Notes: generated from the sequence alone by a model not told the origin. A stretch of 64,000 nt of DNA from Acetanaerobacterium elongatum (GCF_900103835.1 NZ_FNID01000011.1:1-64000), one strand, 5' to 3'; shown: positions 52,645 through 61,521, numbered from the stretch's first letter. Made by a program: numbers and translations.

Positions 52645-54447
52645 TTAGTGACTTGTTTCCGAGAACGGATTAAAACAAAATAAAAGCGTGGATATATTTC
52701 CACGAACAGAAACAACCCATAAAAACCATGCTCGACCTGTTCCCTTATACTGAAAAACAGAAAAATACATACCCGACATCAATCTGATGCTACCGTTCCA
52801 TGTCGAGACGTGCGTACTTTTGTCCCACAAAAACCCACAAACATCTCCACCGTCTTTATAAACAGGAAAATTGAATAAAATAGACTTCAAAGGCAGCTCA
52901 GCCTCGTCACATGGAAAAATCTCTATTTCTTTGATTAGCGAAGAAATTAGAGATTTTTTCTCTTCATCGCTGATTTTATCATACACTTTATCGAAGTTTG
53001 CCAGCAGGGTGTAGATGTTTTCCAGTGTGATGGCATCTTGCTCCACGGCTTTGCGGCGCAGCTTAACGTCTTCAATTTTTTCTTCCAGTTCTACGATGAT
53101 GTCATATAATCCATCAAGCCGGAGAGTCATATCATGGAGCTTACGTTCCCTGAAACGAGTGTCTTCCGGCAGGCTGTCAATTTCATTTTCAAGACGGGTT
53201 TTATTAAGTTCGACCTCACGTAGCTTGGATTCATAATTGCTCAGTTCTCTGTTTAAGGTGGAAGTGTCAATTTCCTTACCTATCCTTGATTTGATTTCGG
53301 TTGCAAAATCCTGATTTTTAATCAGTTCTCTGATTGCTTCAATGACAAGCGGTTCAATATCAGTTTTTTTGAGCATAGCCTTATAGTTACAGCTTTTTCC
53401 CCGCGCTGTCCGAGCTTTACTACACACATAATAGTAAATTTCTTTATATGTACCGTCCTTGTTTGTCCAAGCATGTTTGTTGGTGTACATCGGGCCACCG
53501 CATTTCGGGCATTTTAAAATGCCGCTTAATAAGTGCGCCCTGTCCCGGCCAATTTTAGATGGGGATTTTACGCCTGTTATTTCTCGCTTTTCATGTGCCT
53601 GGTTCCATAGTTCCTCACATATAATAGCATCGTGCTGACCATCTGCGATAATGTATTCATCTTGATGTACTTGGCGGTATTCATTTTTCGTGCCTTTGAC
53701 CTTTTCTCTTGTTCGTCTGCCAAAAGCGATCTTCCCAGAGTACACAGGATTGTCGATTATCATTCTGACAAAATGCGTACTCCATTGGGCGAGAGTACCA
53801 TTGGCACGTTTGATTTTTTGGATACCCTGCAAATTAAGGTAATTGGCAATTTTATAAAACCCCATATTACCATTCACATATTTGTCAAAGATGATGCGTA
53901 CCGCTTCGGCTTCATCTTCTTGGATATAGAGCTGCTTATCTTTGAGATAATAACCATAGGGAGCAAACCCGCCGTTCCAGCCACCTTGACGGGCTTTCTC
54001 TTTTCTCCCGTTCATCGTCTGCTCAATGATATTTTCACGCTCTATTTCAGCAACGGCAGATAACACGGAGATTAAGAGCTTTCCGCTTGTTTGTGAGGAA
54101 TCAATTCCTTCCTCAATGCAAATTAAGTTTACACCAAAGGATTGAACGTGTTCCAAGGAATTTAAAATATCGGCTGCGTTTCTGCCAAAGCGGGAGAGCT
54201 TATAGACTAAAATATAGTCAATATCCAAGCCATTTTCAATATCACAGAGCATTTGCTTAAAAGCGGGTCTTCCCTCAATGGATTTGCCGGATTTACCAGC
54301 ATCTTCGTAAATATCTACGATCTCCATTTCTTCTCTGTCCGCAAAACGCCTTAAGCTGTTTTTTTGCCCGTCCAAGCTGAACCCATCAACCTGCATTTCG
54401 GTACTAACGCGAGGATAAAGCACACATTTTTTTCCACTCCTATTCAT
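52645..54447 (-). CDS. Large serine recombinase of the inverted-repeat element (left copy)
   Basis: 600 residues. Resolvase domain: LYPRVSTEMQVDGFSL with Ser15, later SRFGRNAADIL. Recombinase domain (about 160-290), zinc ribbon (CPKCGGPMYTNKH...CSKARTARGKSCNYKA) and a long coiled coil (about 390-480) follow. The last ~55 residues after DKSTHV are hydrophobic and unlike the usual ending, so the 3' end may have been altered at an insertion junction. The ATG at 54447 has GGAGG at 7 bases. A near-identical N-terminal half is found at 63102-64000 on the other strand. Confidence 0.9.
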   Translation of the reverse strand: MNRSGKKCVLYPRVSTEMQVDGFSLDGQKNSLRRFADREEMEIVDIYEDAGKSGKSIEGRPAFKQMLCDIENGLDIDYILVYKLSRFGRNAADILNSLEHVQSFGVNLICIEEGIDSSQTSGKLLISVLSAVAEIERENIIEQTMNGRKEKARQGGWNGGFAPYGYYLKDKQLYIQEDEAEAVRIIFDKYVNGNMGFYKIANYLNLQGIQKIKRANGTLAQWSTHFVRMIIDNPVYSGKIAFGRRTREKVKGTKNEYRQVHQDEYIIADGQHDAIICEELWNQAHEKREITGVKSPSKIGRDRAHLLSGILKCPKCGGPMYTNKHAWTNKDGTYKEIYYYVCSKARTARGKSCNYKAMLKKTDIEPLVIEAIRELIKNQDFATEIKSRIGKEIDTSTLNRELSNYESKLREVELNKTRLENEIDSLPEDTRFRERKLHDMTLRLDGLYDIIVELEEKIEDVKLRRKAVEQDAITLENIYTLLANFDKVYDKISDEEKKSLISSLIKEIEIFPCDEAELPLKSILFNFPVYKDGGDVCGFLWDKSTHVSTWNGSIRLMSGMYFSVFQYKGTGRAWFLWVVSVRGNISTLLFCFNPFSETSH

Positions 54448-54481
54448 AGCCATACCTCCAATAAATTATTGGAAAACATCT

Positions 54482-54643
54482 TTACTTGGCACGATTTATT
54501 TCCGCTAAAACTTCTGCACCATGCTTTTCGATAATCTGCGAAAGTACATTTATAAAATCCTGATATGCCTTCGTCATTGCATATTTTTCATTAGGTGTAG
54601 TAGTCTTAGCTGTATTCTCAGATATGCCTTTGATATTTTCCAT
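54482..54643 (-). CDS. 53-residue protein before the recombinase (left copy)
   Basis: 53 residues, MENIKGISENTAKTTTPNEK followed by a helical YAMTKAYQDFINVLSQIIEK and a short charged tail. The ATG follows TTGGAGGTGATTGCGA. The same protein is at 62904-63065. It is small, helical, and probably co-transcribed with the recombinase 34 bases downstream, which suggests a helper or directionality factor. It is not a recognised family. Confidence 0.7.
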   Translation of the reverse strand: MENIKGISENTAKTTTPNEKYAMTKAYQDFINVLSQIIEKHGAEVLAEINRAK

Positions 54644-54696
54644 TCGCAATCACCTCCAAGTGTATTGCTTATATAAATTATAAGCAGTTATTTTCT

Positions 54697-55306
54697 TTAT
54701 GAAAAGTTTGTCGCATTTGCCATACCCCCCAATAAAAGGGAGTATGGTGAGCTGCCATTAGCTCGGCATAATAGCCTTGAAACCGCTTGTACAGTATGTT
54801 TTGGAAAAAAAGCTGCGTTCATAGGTTTGCCACCCGCTACCGAACTCCTTTTAAAGCTCATTTTCACCGACACCACAGGAATAGGCTGACCTTGTAAACC
54901 ACAAAGGCCAGCCCATGATCTCTGATGCCGATGTTCTGCCTTATTTGCCACGCACCCTCGGCAGAGAGGGATATCTCAGGCTGCGGCCAGCTTTGCCGCA
55001 TCATAGCTCCGCATGTACCGCCGTTCGCCAGACAAGCGTATACCGCAGAGGCTCCCCCCAAGTCTATAGGGGGCCGTGAGGAAGTATCATTATCTCCCGC
55101 GTGTATCATCGCGCCCGGTTTGCCACAGCCGGGGTTAAGGGTTCCGTTGGTCGCTCGGGCTTATAGCCGTCGTTGCGTCGGCCCTTTTTCGCTTGCCTTT
55201 TACAGCCACGCAGGGAATGTACCTGAAACACCGTATATGAAATTTTCAAGGTTCATTTAAGCGGGAAGCATATCCCCTCATTAGCCGTGAGAATTTCTGA
55301 GCAAAA
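54697..55306. other. Conserved, mostly non-coding end segment of the element (left copy)
   Basis: The part matching the right arm covers about 54860-55306. Two overlapping frames stay open in both copies: 111 residues (plus strand, 54925-55260) and 81 residues (minus strand, 54864-55109). Neither has a convincing ribosome site. The conservation may be of DNA or RNA rather than protein. It lies between the sigma-like gene and the small gene upstream of the recombinase. Confidence 0.5.
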
Positions 55307-55317
55307 GTTGCGCTCTG

Positions 55318-55740
55318 TTAAAGCACTTTTTTTAGAAATGTTTCAATGCGGGTTAATGCCGCCTGGATAGAGCGCGTTATCTGGCTTTTGTTGACACCCT
55401 CGGCCTTGGCTATCGCCCCTTTGCTCATACCAAGAAAGTAATGGGCATAGATGCGTTTAGCCTGCTTATCCGGCAGACTGGCGATAGCGGCATAAAGCTG
55501 TTCATATGTAACCTTGCGTTCGTATATTTCGCAGGGGGATACAGAGACGAACAATGCGTCATGCTCAATACCATCGCCTCGGTCAAGAGAGTAATGGGCC
55601 TTATTCCAGTATTTGCGGCGCTGATACGCAGCTTCATAGCGCGCGTGGGCCAAGAGCATGGCGGCAACTTCGTCCGTCACCTCAATAAAGCAGTCGGCGG
55701 TATAATACGGGTAGTAGTCCAGAAGATTGATCGTTGTCAT
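55318..55740 (-). CDS. Sigma-70-like (region 4) regulator of a mobile element
   Basis: 140 residues. The N-terminus is aromatic (MTTINLLDYYPYYTADCFIEV). The C-terminus (LYAAIASLPDKQAKRIYAHYFLGMSKGAIAKAEGVNKSQITRSIQAALTRIETFLKK) is a clear sigma region 4 HTH. Such genes are common in Tn916/Tn1549-like elements. The ATG has CGGAGGAAAAATCAA upstream. A terminator-like hairpin precedes it (55822-55854), and the stop abuts the inverted repeat arm. Confidence 0.85.
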   Translation of the reverse strand: MTTINLLDYYPYYTADCFIEVTDEVAAMLLAHARYEAAYQRRKYWNKAHYSLDRGDGIEHDALFVSVSPCEIYERKVTYEQLYAAIASLPDKQAKRIYAHYFLGMSKGAIAKAEGVNKSQITRSIQAALTRIETFLKKVL

Positions 55741-55821
55741 TTGATTTTTCCTCCGTTTCGGTTTTGGATGTTGGAAGCCGAAACGAAGGTGGTGGGGAGC
55801 GGCAGCCGACGGAGCTGAGTA

Positions 55822-55854
55822 CAAAAAGACCCGGCTTGACAAATGTCAGCCGGG
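55822..55854 (-). terminator. Putative attenuator hairpin before the sigma-like gene
   Basis: Stem 55830-55836 with 55848-55854 (CCCGGCT/AGCCGGG), extended inward past a bulged base, then TCTTTTTG on the minus strand. It is about 80 bases upstream of the gene start. Same layout as at 36361-36398. Confidence 0.55.
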
Positions 55855-55914
55855 CCAATGCATCTATACTTCCTACAGTATGATATATATGTTCATATTC
55901 ATGTGCGCAATATT

Positions 55915-55939
55915 GCCATGCATAAGCATGGCTTTTTTT
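55915..55939 (+). terminator. Intrinsic terminator, plus strand
   Basis: Perfect 7-bp stem GCCATGC/GCATGGC (55915-55921 and 55926-55932) with a 4-base loop, followed by seven Ts. No plus-strand gene lies directly upstream, so the transcript it ends is not known; it could be an antisense or small RNA. Confidence 0.65.
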
Positions 55940-55968
55940 AACGAATAAAGGCAGTTAGGGACACAAAT

Positions 55969-55999
55969 ACACGGCGGTATCCTCCTTATACCGCCGTGT
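55969..55999. repeat. Palindrome with CGGCGGT core, first
   Basis: Perfect 12-bp stem 55969-55980 with 55988-55999 and a 7-base loop. It shares its CGGCGGT core with the palindrome at 56051-56080. The surrounding 55860-56200 stretch has no gene. Confidence 0.6.
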
Positions 56000-56050
56000 T
56001 CCTAAAAATGGGCGCACTAAATACGCCATCCGTACCCTTAACTTTAAAGA

Positions 56051-56080
56051 GAACGGCGGTTCTTTTTACAACCGCCGTTC
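56051..56080. repeat. Palindrome with CGGCGGT core, second
   Basis: Perfect 10-bp stem 56051-56060 with 56071-56080 and a 10-base loop containing five Ts. Role unknown; the pair could be terminators or protein sites. Confidence 0.6.
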
Positions 56081-56200
56081 AACATCAAGGGCTGTTACTT
56101 TGCCGCCCATACGACGGTTCATTTCACTGCGTCAAGCAATAATTCAGGAATCTATGCAATGTAAAAATTAGCCTTTCAATGGAGCGCGAACCTTTGAAAA

Positions 56201-56509
56201 TCATCTATCCTTTTTCGATGGATATATCTTAGGTGCTAATTTATATCCTTTAGGGGCTTTGAACTGGCCGTTTCCATAAACATCAAGATACAGTAGCTTA
56301 TTGCCGTCATCTCCCGATGCTTCAAAGACATCTATCATATGGTTGCTTTGAGACTCAAATGTCGATCCAATTCTCCTGTAAGTCACCCTGCAACCTTTTT
56401 CGGTGTGCAATTCTCCAAAGAAGTGCTTTATATCCGCATAGCCGTTTAGCAAAACTGGGTTGGAGGGCACATAACCATACTCTTCATTTTGATTTTTAGA
56501 AATCAGCAT
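56201..56509 (-). CDS. Hypothetical protein
   Basis: 102 residues (MLISKNQNEEYGYVPSNPVL ...). Central beta-rich pattern VTYRRIGSTFESQSNHMIDVFEAS and a basic C-terminus. No signal peptide, no membrane segment. The ATG has AAAAGGTGATAAG upstream. It sits 12 bases downstream of a lipoprotein gene and is probably co-transcribed. No family recognised. Confidence 0.65.
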   Translation of the reverse strand: MLISKNQNEEYGYVPSNPVLLNGYADIKHFFGELHTEKGCRVTYRRIGSTFESQSNHMIDVFEASGDDGNKLLYLDVYGNGQFKAPKGYKLAPKIYPSKKDR

Positions 56510-56521
56510 CTTATCACCTTT

Positions 56522-57037
56522 TTACTCTCCCGTGTTCGGTTCATAATTGACTTCCGTGGATAGTCCCTGGCAGTAAGGGACAGGTTCAAGCGCTAATTTG
56601 GCAACATTAACAGAAACGCCGCCTTGCTGATTGTCGATATAAAATACCGTGATGGTATCCGGCGTTTGGTTCGTATCGTATTCAAAGCAAACGAGATTTC
56701 CGGGTAATGTGGCCAGGTATGGCGTTGTACTGAGCGCGTCATAAACCGTGCCGTCTACAGTAATTGATGCGCAAACATAAATGTTCCAATCAAAATCCAC
56801 ACCCGACATTACATAGGCGCAGACGGAGGTTTCTTTACCGTCCGCGTCTTCCGTTCCCTGAATATAAACACATGTCTTACCGGCGCTATTTGTTCCGATT
56901 TCTGCTATCTGATATGAAACCTTATTTCCTTTTGCGTTTTTTACGGTTACAGTGCCGTCGCTTTCATAGGCGCTTGAGCAGCCGCATAGACTGATTACCG
57001 CCATAAAAAAAATGGATACGATAAGTGTTTTCTTCAT
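56522..57037 (-). CDS. Secreted lipoprotein
   Basis: 171 residues. Signal MKKTLIVSIFFMAVISLCGCSS with lipobox L-C-G-C, so lipidated and anchored outside. The mature part is beta-rich (VSYQIAEIGTNSAGKTCVYIQGTEDADGKETS), suggesting a small extracellular binding domain. The ATG has GGAGGAATTCAGTT upstream. No enzymatic motif. Not assigned to a family. Confidence 0.75.
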   Translation of the reverse strand: MKKTLIVSIFFMAVISLCGCSSAYESDGTVTVKNAKGNKVSYQIAEIGTNSAGKTCVYIQGTEDADGKETSVCAYVMSGVDFDWNIYVCASITVDGTVYDALSTTPYLATLPGNLVCFEYDTNQTPDTITVFYIDNQQGGVSVNVAKLALEPVPYCQGLSTEVNYEPNTGE

Positions 57038-57134
57038 AACTGAATTCCTCCGTATGCTGTGTATCTATACCATACCGTAGTATCAAGAAGTTCGGGCGAA
57101 TAATTGCCAATGCGTGAATAAACATCTTGGCATT

Positions 57135-57449
57135 TCATTTTTCCTGAAGCTTTCTAAGCGTATCCGCCGCCGCTTTTCTGACGGAGAAATCTTCATCCTC
57201 CAATAGTCGCTCTAACGATTCTGCATCTGTCAATCTACGGGCAAGACCTCGCCGCACCATAGGATCACGATCTTCCAATGCAAACGATCGCGTGATTTCA
57301 GGATCATCAAGATAAACAACCGCAATTCTCCTTGCAGCGCCGGAGCGCGCCCCATAAGCGACCTCTACCAGCTCCTCTCTGGTCATATCGGGACGTACGC
57401 CCCGCATAGCGGCCGCATCGTCCATGCTTCTCCAGTTAGCGTATGTCAT
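57135..57449 (-). CDS. HEAT-repeat-like protein
   Basis: 104 residues. DDPEITRSFALEDRDPMVRRGLARRLTDAESLERLLEDEDFSVRKAAADTLRKL shows a pattern 'D.D..VR..A...L' repeated twice, typical of the short HEAT/DNA-alkylation-like repeats found in Clostridia. The ATG has AAGGGGGGCTGTAAT upstream. The role is likely protein binding. The same module is in the genes at 59609 and 61522. Confidence 0.7.
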   Translation of the reverse strand: MTYANWRSMDDAAAMRGVRPDMTREELVEVAYGARSGAARRIAVVYLDDPEITRSFALEDRDPMVRRGLARRLTDAESLERLLEDEDFSVRKAAADTLRKLQEK

Positions 57450-57463
57450 ATTACAGCCCCCCT

Positions 57464-58270
57464 TTAAGAGATTTGTTTTAGCATCTGTTTTCGTTTTGCC
57501 TTATTTGCGGTATCCCACTGGCTCTCGCTAATGATCGCTTCATAAAGTACGGTGTGCCTGTCATCCATGATCCGGTTTGTGTGATAGTGCCCGCAAAACC
57601 ATTGTTTACAGGTGACTTTTTTATCGAGTGAAGTAAAAAATTGCGTTAGGTTGTCGGATGTATATTCGCTTTCATCAAAGGCCAAGTGGTATTGATCCGG
57701 CAGGCAGTGGGTGACAACATAGTCCACAGTAAAATTGTGCCTTGCAAGGTTCTGATAACCTTCCTCCATCTCTGATTGCGAAGGCAGTTCTTCTTTCCAC
57801 CAGGAATGATGATTGACGCGAAAGAACATATTTCGCTTTTTCATATAATTAAACTTAACGGGGAACGAAGGGTCATCCATATCGAGGACGCCATTCCATG
57901 TATCATGGCAGGCAGCTCCCCCCATCGTAAAAAAGCTTTTCCCATCTAAGCTGTAAATCTGCCCACGCATCAAATGAATCACATTAGGGCGTATAAACTG
58001 TACTTTGCCGCCGTTCCATTCACTTACGGGATAACTGCTTAACAGGTCAAAAATTTCATGGTTGCCATCCACAAACAGTGTCGTGAAGGGCTTCTCCTGT
58101 AACCAATCCTGCCAGTATTGATCTTGCTTGCCGCCATCCCACACACACCCAAAATCGCCGCAAATAATCACGTAATCGGATTTTGTAAGCCCATTTTGTT
58201 CGGGGAAGCCTTTATCCGAAAGCCTTTCAATACCATGGGAAGCGTGAATATCTCCTGTAAGATAAATCAT
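57464..58270 (-). CDS. Calcineurin-like metallophosphoesterase
   Basis: 268 residues. MIYLTGDIHAS and YVIICGDFGCVW, then FVDGNHE, VTHCLPDQYH and FCGHYHTNRI are the GDxH, GDxxD, GNHE, and GHxH metal motifs. It should hydrolyse a phosphoester or phosphodiester in the cytosol. The ATG at 58270 has AAGGAGGAACGCCTC upstream; an upstream in-frame start is not supported. Confidence 0.92.
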   Translation of the reverse strand: MIYLTGDIHASHGIERLSDKGFPEQNGLTKSDYVIICGDFGCVWDGGKQDQYWQDWLQEKPFTTLFVDGNHEIFDLLSSYPVSEWNGGKVQFIRPNVIHLMRGQIYSLDGKSFFTMGGAACHDTWNGVLDMDDPSFPVKFNYMKKRNMFFRVNHHSWWKEELPSQSEMEEGYQNLARHNFTVDYVVTHCLPDQYHLAFDESEYTSDNLTQFFTSLDKKVTCKQWFCGHYHTNRIMDDRHTVLYEAIISESQWDTANKAKRKQMLKQIS

Positions 58271-58348
58271 GAGGCGTTCCTCCTTATGAGTAGTTTTTAA
58301 TAATCGTTTTGATATGTTCATCTTACCTGAGAAAAATACTTTCAGATG

Positions 58349-58385
58349 AAAAAACGCCAAAGCGTGGATTTACACTTTGGCGTTT
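58349..58385 (-). terminator. Intrinsic terminator, first of a pair
   Basis: 11-bp stem 58352-58362 with 58375-58385, T tract on the minus strand side. Its sequence differs from the terminator at 62206-62245 by one base pair (C-G versus T-A) and one loop base. Confidence 0.8.
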
Positions 58386-58426
58386 CAATATAATGATGTA
58401 TGCATCCCGCAGAGAATTCGGCAAGG

Positions 58427-58594
58427 CTATTTGGGCTTATCAAGGGTTCTCGGTTCGATCAATCCGACCAGATAGCTATCATCGGAAAACAAATCGTCAA
58501 TACGCATCAGGTATAAGCGTTCCTGCGCATTGGCATAATTCTTCCATTCTTGCTCAAGATACGGACTGGTATAAAGCTGATACAGTATTGCCAT
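58427..58594 (-). CDS. Small coupled protein, 55 residues
   Basis: The ATG (58594) directly follows the TGA of the DUF2225-like gene, so translation is coupled. The peptide begins MAILYQLYTSPYLEQEWKNY and is acidic and aromatic (a protein-like composition), ending LVGLIEPRTLDKPK. There is no Shine-Dalgarno of its own, and an intrinsic terminator follows. Coding status is supported by placement and composition only; the family is unknown. Confidence 0.5.
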   Translation of the reverse strand: MAILYQLYTSPYLEQEWKNYANAQERLYLMRIDDLFSDDSYLVGLIEPRTLDKPK

Positions 58595-59569
58595 TCATGT
58601 TTTGTTTTGAAGCGTAACCCGCTCACGCACCATACTATGCGGCACCGCAAAGGTTTCCATCATATCGAGAAACTCGCTGTTTACAACCTTGGCAATGTCC
58701 TCGACATCATATGGATTATCTGTGCTTACAGGCAAGCCCCGATGCTGCCGCAGCACTGCGTCATACGCATGGTACGGCAGATTCAGTTCATGTGGACGCA
58801 GGAAATCAAGCCTTTCCAATGCTTCTGTACGGTCCGCTGGATGCATGGACAATGCCTGTGCCAGATCTGCTTCAAGTTCATAGGACGGATCAAGGCCGTC
58901 ACTGGACTTCCTTTCATAAAAATTATCAAATGGCTCCAAGTCGATCTCGGCCCGGTTATGCGCTGAAAAATCATGTTTTTCCGCAAGAGCCTTTTGATAG
59001 ATCAGTAGCTCGCGTGTCGTATAATCAAGCCGACGGTCATTCGTATCCATAGCGCGCAGTGCCGCTATATTCTGAGTTCGGCGCAGCAGGTCAGCAATGA
59101 GCTGCATGTGCTTGCGCCATTTACTGCGGCGGCAGCAGTGCAGCTTTTTCTGTGCCAGTTCCAGGCATTTGAGCCGCATGGCCATAGCGTGAATATCATC
59201 CTCCGCATCGTCACAGGCCCATGCCGCGTAAAGATAGGCACGCAACGCGCCGGTAGTGTGCCGGACATGTTCGCAATACAGCGCCCGTTTATAAAAGGCA
59301 TGTGCGGAAAAAGGCAGATTTGCATCCAGCCCGCTGTAAATCTGGCGTAAGGTTTTCTTGGCGGCCCATGGCCATCTGCGTAGATTTTTTGCCACATACC
59401 CGCAGTTTGGACACTCCATCAACCAATATTTCATCGTTGAGCGCAGCATCGGAGCTGGCCGAAAATCCAGGTCAGGCTCACCGAACAGGCTGTATGAGGT
59501 CAATATAGCCTGTTTGCTCTCTATACCACAAACGGCGCATCGAATTGAAATCTCTTTTATTGTACTCAT
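58595..59569 (-). CDS. DUF2225-like zinc-ribbon protein
   Basis: 324 residues. The N-terminal zinc ribbon (IRCAVCGIESKQAIL ... LMECPNCGYVAKNL) and the following helical repeats (AFYKRALYCEHVRHTTGALRAYLYAAWACDD) fit DUF2225. The C-terminal ~100 residues are helical and specific to this gene. The ATG at 59569 has CGGTGGTAAATACA upstream; an ATG 27 bases earlier is possible. It belongs to the minus-strand cargo block. Confidence 0.75.
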   Translation of the reverse strand: MSTIKEISIRCAVCGIESKQAILTSYSLFGEPDLDFRPAPMLRSTMKYWLMECPNCGYVAKNLRRWPWAAKKTLRQIYSGLDANLPFSAHAFYKRALYCEHVRHTTGALRAYLYAAWACDDAEDDIHAMAMRLKCLELAQKKLHCCRRSKWRKHMQLIADLLRRTQNIAALRAMDTNDRRLDYTTRELLIYQKALAEKHDFSAHNRAEIDLEPFDNFYERKSSDGLDPSYELEADLAQALSMHPADRTEALERLDFLRPHELNLPYHAYDAVLRQHRGLPVSTDNPYDVEDIAKVVNSEFLDMMETFAVPHSMVRERVTLQNKT

Positions 59570-59608
59570 TGTATTTACCACCGAGGCTTCCGCCATTCGG
59601 TCGGCGAT

Positions 59609-60067
59609 TCACCACCATTCCTCATCCGCTCTCTGACCCGTTGCGAGAAAGTGCAGATGGGCATTACGTTCTATAATCGCAGAGAGCACCTTTTCCGCGT
59701 CCGCATCCATTTCGGAGGCGTCCCACAAATTGACCCCCTTACGGCAGGCATACTTACGATGTGCAACATGCCTAATATAATCGCTCTCATCCTCAATTGC
59801 GATTTTGGCAAGCAGGGTTTTGTCCGTCAGCTTTCTTACGGCCTCATAACGCAGCTCGTCTACATGTTCTGTCTGAGCGATGCGGGAGAGCATTTCTTGA
59901 TTTTTTAGTTTATAAATGGCCGCAATACGCACCTCGATATAGGGGCTTTTCTTCCATAACTGAAAAAGCCGGATATCTTTTTTTGTCCGTTGCACAATTT
60001 TAAGCTGATGCGCCTCAATCCGGCTATCCCAATCAAGCCCTTTGAATAAACACTGCCATATACGCAT
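59609..60067 (-). CDS. HEAT-repeat-like protein
   Basis: 152 residues. IEVRIAAIYKLKNQEMLSRIAQTEHVDELRYEAVRKLTDKTLLAKIAIEDESDYIRHVAHRKY shows three units of the pattern 'A..KL.....L..IA..D......R'. The same module occurs at 57135 and in part at 61522. The likely role is a protein scaffold. No enzymatic motif. Confidence 0.7.
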   Translation of the reverse strand: MRIWQCLFKGLDWDSRIEAHQLKIVQRTKKDIRLFQLWKKSPYIEVRIAAIYKLKNQEMLSRIAQTEHVDELRYEAVRKLTDKTLLAKIAIEDESDYIRHVAHRKYACRKGVNLWDASEMDADAEKVLSAIIERNAHLHFLATGQRADEEWW

Positions 60068-60137
60068 TCACCTTCCAAAGTTCACGACTCAACGTATAGA
60101 CACCTTGGATACCGATGACTTCCACAACGCTTCCTGG

Positions 60138-60977
60138 TCAGTTTACCGTACCACTGCCGCCGCAGTAAGGGCAAACTTCCCATGAGCTTTTCAATGTCGG
60201 TATCCATTGGCCTTGATTCCAATACTTATCTTGAACCGTTACGTTATGCCCACCGGCTCCGCCGCACTCCGAGCAACGGTGTTCGCCTTCGGTTATGACC
60301 TGACCGGAGCCGCCTTGTTCGAGCATGCTGGCATCAACGCCGACAAGACCCGATATTGATGCATCCACGACGATATCTGTTTCCAGGGTTACCGCGCTTC
60401 GGTCATCGCTGAAATCCACAATACTGCTGTCTGAAAGCTGCATCAGGAAGAAACTGGGGACATATAAAGCTCCGTCAATCACAACAGGAACAACCTTGGT
60501 GTCCACGGCAGAAATTGTCTTGCTGCCGTAGGTCAGCGTAGGAGAATCCGCGAATACCTGAATGAGAGCATTGTTAATTACCGTTGCACAGGCGCTCTTA
60601 TCTTCATTTGTCAGGCAGGCCACGCCAAAACAGTTCAGCACGTCCTCAATTGGATAATAGCCGCCATTTGGCTCGTCCGGGAGTGTAAAGGGGTAGTTCT
60701 CCGTCTCGACCTCTGTGCCGTTTATCACCAAACGGTAGCGTGTGCGCCCCTCATCGTCTTCAAATGGGAACGAAACGCCGGGATTTGATTCTTCGGTCTG
60801 TAAGGCTGCGCTCGGTTGCGCGGGCTGTTCCGTTACCGACGCAGCCGGTTCGTTTTCAATGATATCTGTTGAACGGTTGGTATCTGAAGCATTATCAGAA
60901 CTGTCGCCTGTTGAACCGCATGAACACAGCGACAAGCATAGTGTCAATATCAATCCGGCAAAAAGCAGTCGTTTCAT
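60138..60977 (-). CDS. Lipoprotein with copper-amine-oxidase-N-like domain and DnaJ-like cysteine motifs
   Basis: 279 residues. Signal MKRLLFAGLILTLCLSLCSC with a lipobox, then a low-complexity linker. The middle (YPIEDVLNCFGVACLTNEDKSACATVINN ... VVIDGALYVPSFFLMQL) looks like the beta-hairpin domain called Cu amine oxidase N. The C-terminus has two CxxCxGxG motifs (CSECGGAGG, CPYCGGSG), a DnaJ-type zinc finger. The ATG has AGGAGGATAACCG upstream. The protein is extracellular and probably binds metal or protein. Confidence 0.8.
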   Translation of the reverse strand: MKRLLFAGLILTLCLSLCSCGSTGDSSDNASDTNRSTDIIENEPAASVTEQPAQPSAALQTEESNPGVSFPFEDDEGRTRYRLVINGTEVETENYPFTLPDEPNGGYYPIEDVLNCFGVACLTNEDKSACATVINNALIQVFADSPTLTYGSKTISAVDTKVVPVVIDGALYVPSFFLMQLSDSSIVDFSDDRSAVTLETDIVVDASISGLVGVDASMLEQGGSGQVITEGEHRCSECGGAGGHNVTVQDKYWNQGQWIPTLKSSWEVCPYCGGSGTVN

Positions 60978-60988
60978 CGGTTATCCTC

Positions 60989-61411
60989 CTATACAATTTT
61001 TTCGACGTGGGCATTTCGTATCCCCTCACAAAGCTTCGCTTTTTCCAGATACGCCTCATTTCGGGTTTGGAAATACAGCTTTAGCCAGAGATACTGGGAT
61101 TCCCAAAGTGCGGGAGTATCCCGTTTCAGGCCCGAATTCGGATGAATATGAATGTCCAACAAGGTCTGTGCAAGTAAAAGGCTATCTTCCTCGCTGTCCA
61201 TATCATCCAGCTGCATCCTTACCTGTGCTTCCACCTGTTGATACAACTCCCAAGCTTTTTCAAATAAAGACATAGCATCAGATTGGTCGGAGCACTCTCT
61301 GATTTCTGAAGAAGGAGCGTCCGGCAAAGTTAAACCGGTTTCTTCCGTCAGCTTTCGCGCCAGTGCCTCTGTTTCTTCGGCCTGTCGCAGCATTGCGTAA
61401 AGTTTATCCAT
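60989..61411 (-). CDS. Hypothetical helical protein
   Basis: 140 residues, mostly helical and acidic (MDKLYAMLRQAEETEALARK ...). It resembles an early chaperone-like repeat protein but no family is recognised. The ATG at 61411 has TCAGGAGTGAAACC upstream. It lies 11 bases upstream of the lipoprotein gene and is probably co-transcribed. Confidence 0.6.
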   Translation of the reverse strand: MDKLYAMLRQAEETEALARKLTEETGLTLPDAPSSEIRECSDQSDAMSLFEKAWELYQQVEAQVRMQLDDMDSEEDSLLLAQTLLDIHIHPNSGLKRDTPALWESQYLWLKLYFQTRNEAYLEKAKLCEGIRNAHVEKIV

Positions 61412-61521
61412 GGTTTCACTCCTGACTATATCGTTCAAAAGAGGCGGTTTTCATAATGCAGAACTTGCAGAAATGGATCTGTTCAGACAGGTTCCATCTT
61501 TTGCTCTTTTTCCATTGTGTT

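Larger units (their letters stand above)
53549..55306. repeat. Left arm of a long inverted repeat
   Basis: This segment is the reverse complement of 62331-64000. The recombinase part, the 53-residue gene and the about 600-base region beyond it match very closely. An approximately 88-base length difference lies in the stretch between the 53-residue gene and the conserved segment. The left arm may extend further toward 52645, but the right partner is cut by the window end. Confidence 0.9.

Noticed and set aside
54482-54643. TnpW family label for the 53-residue protein
   Set aside because: TnpW proteins have a different core (an IGSTTY-type strand) that is not seen here, so the name would be unsupported.
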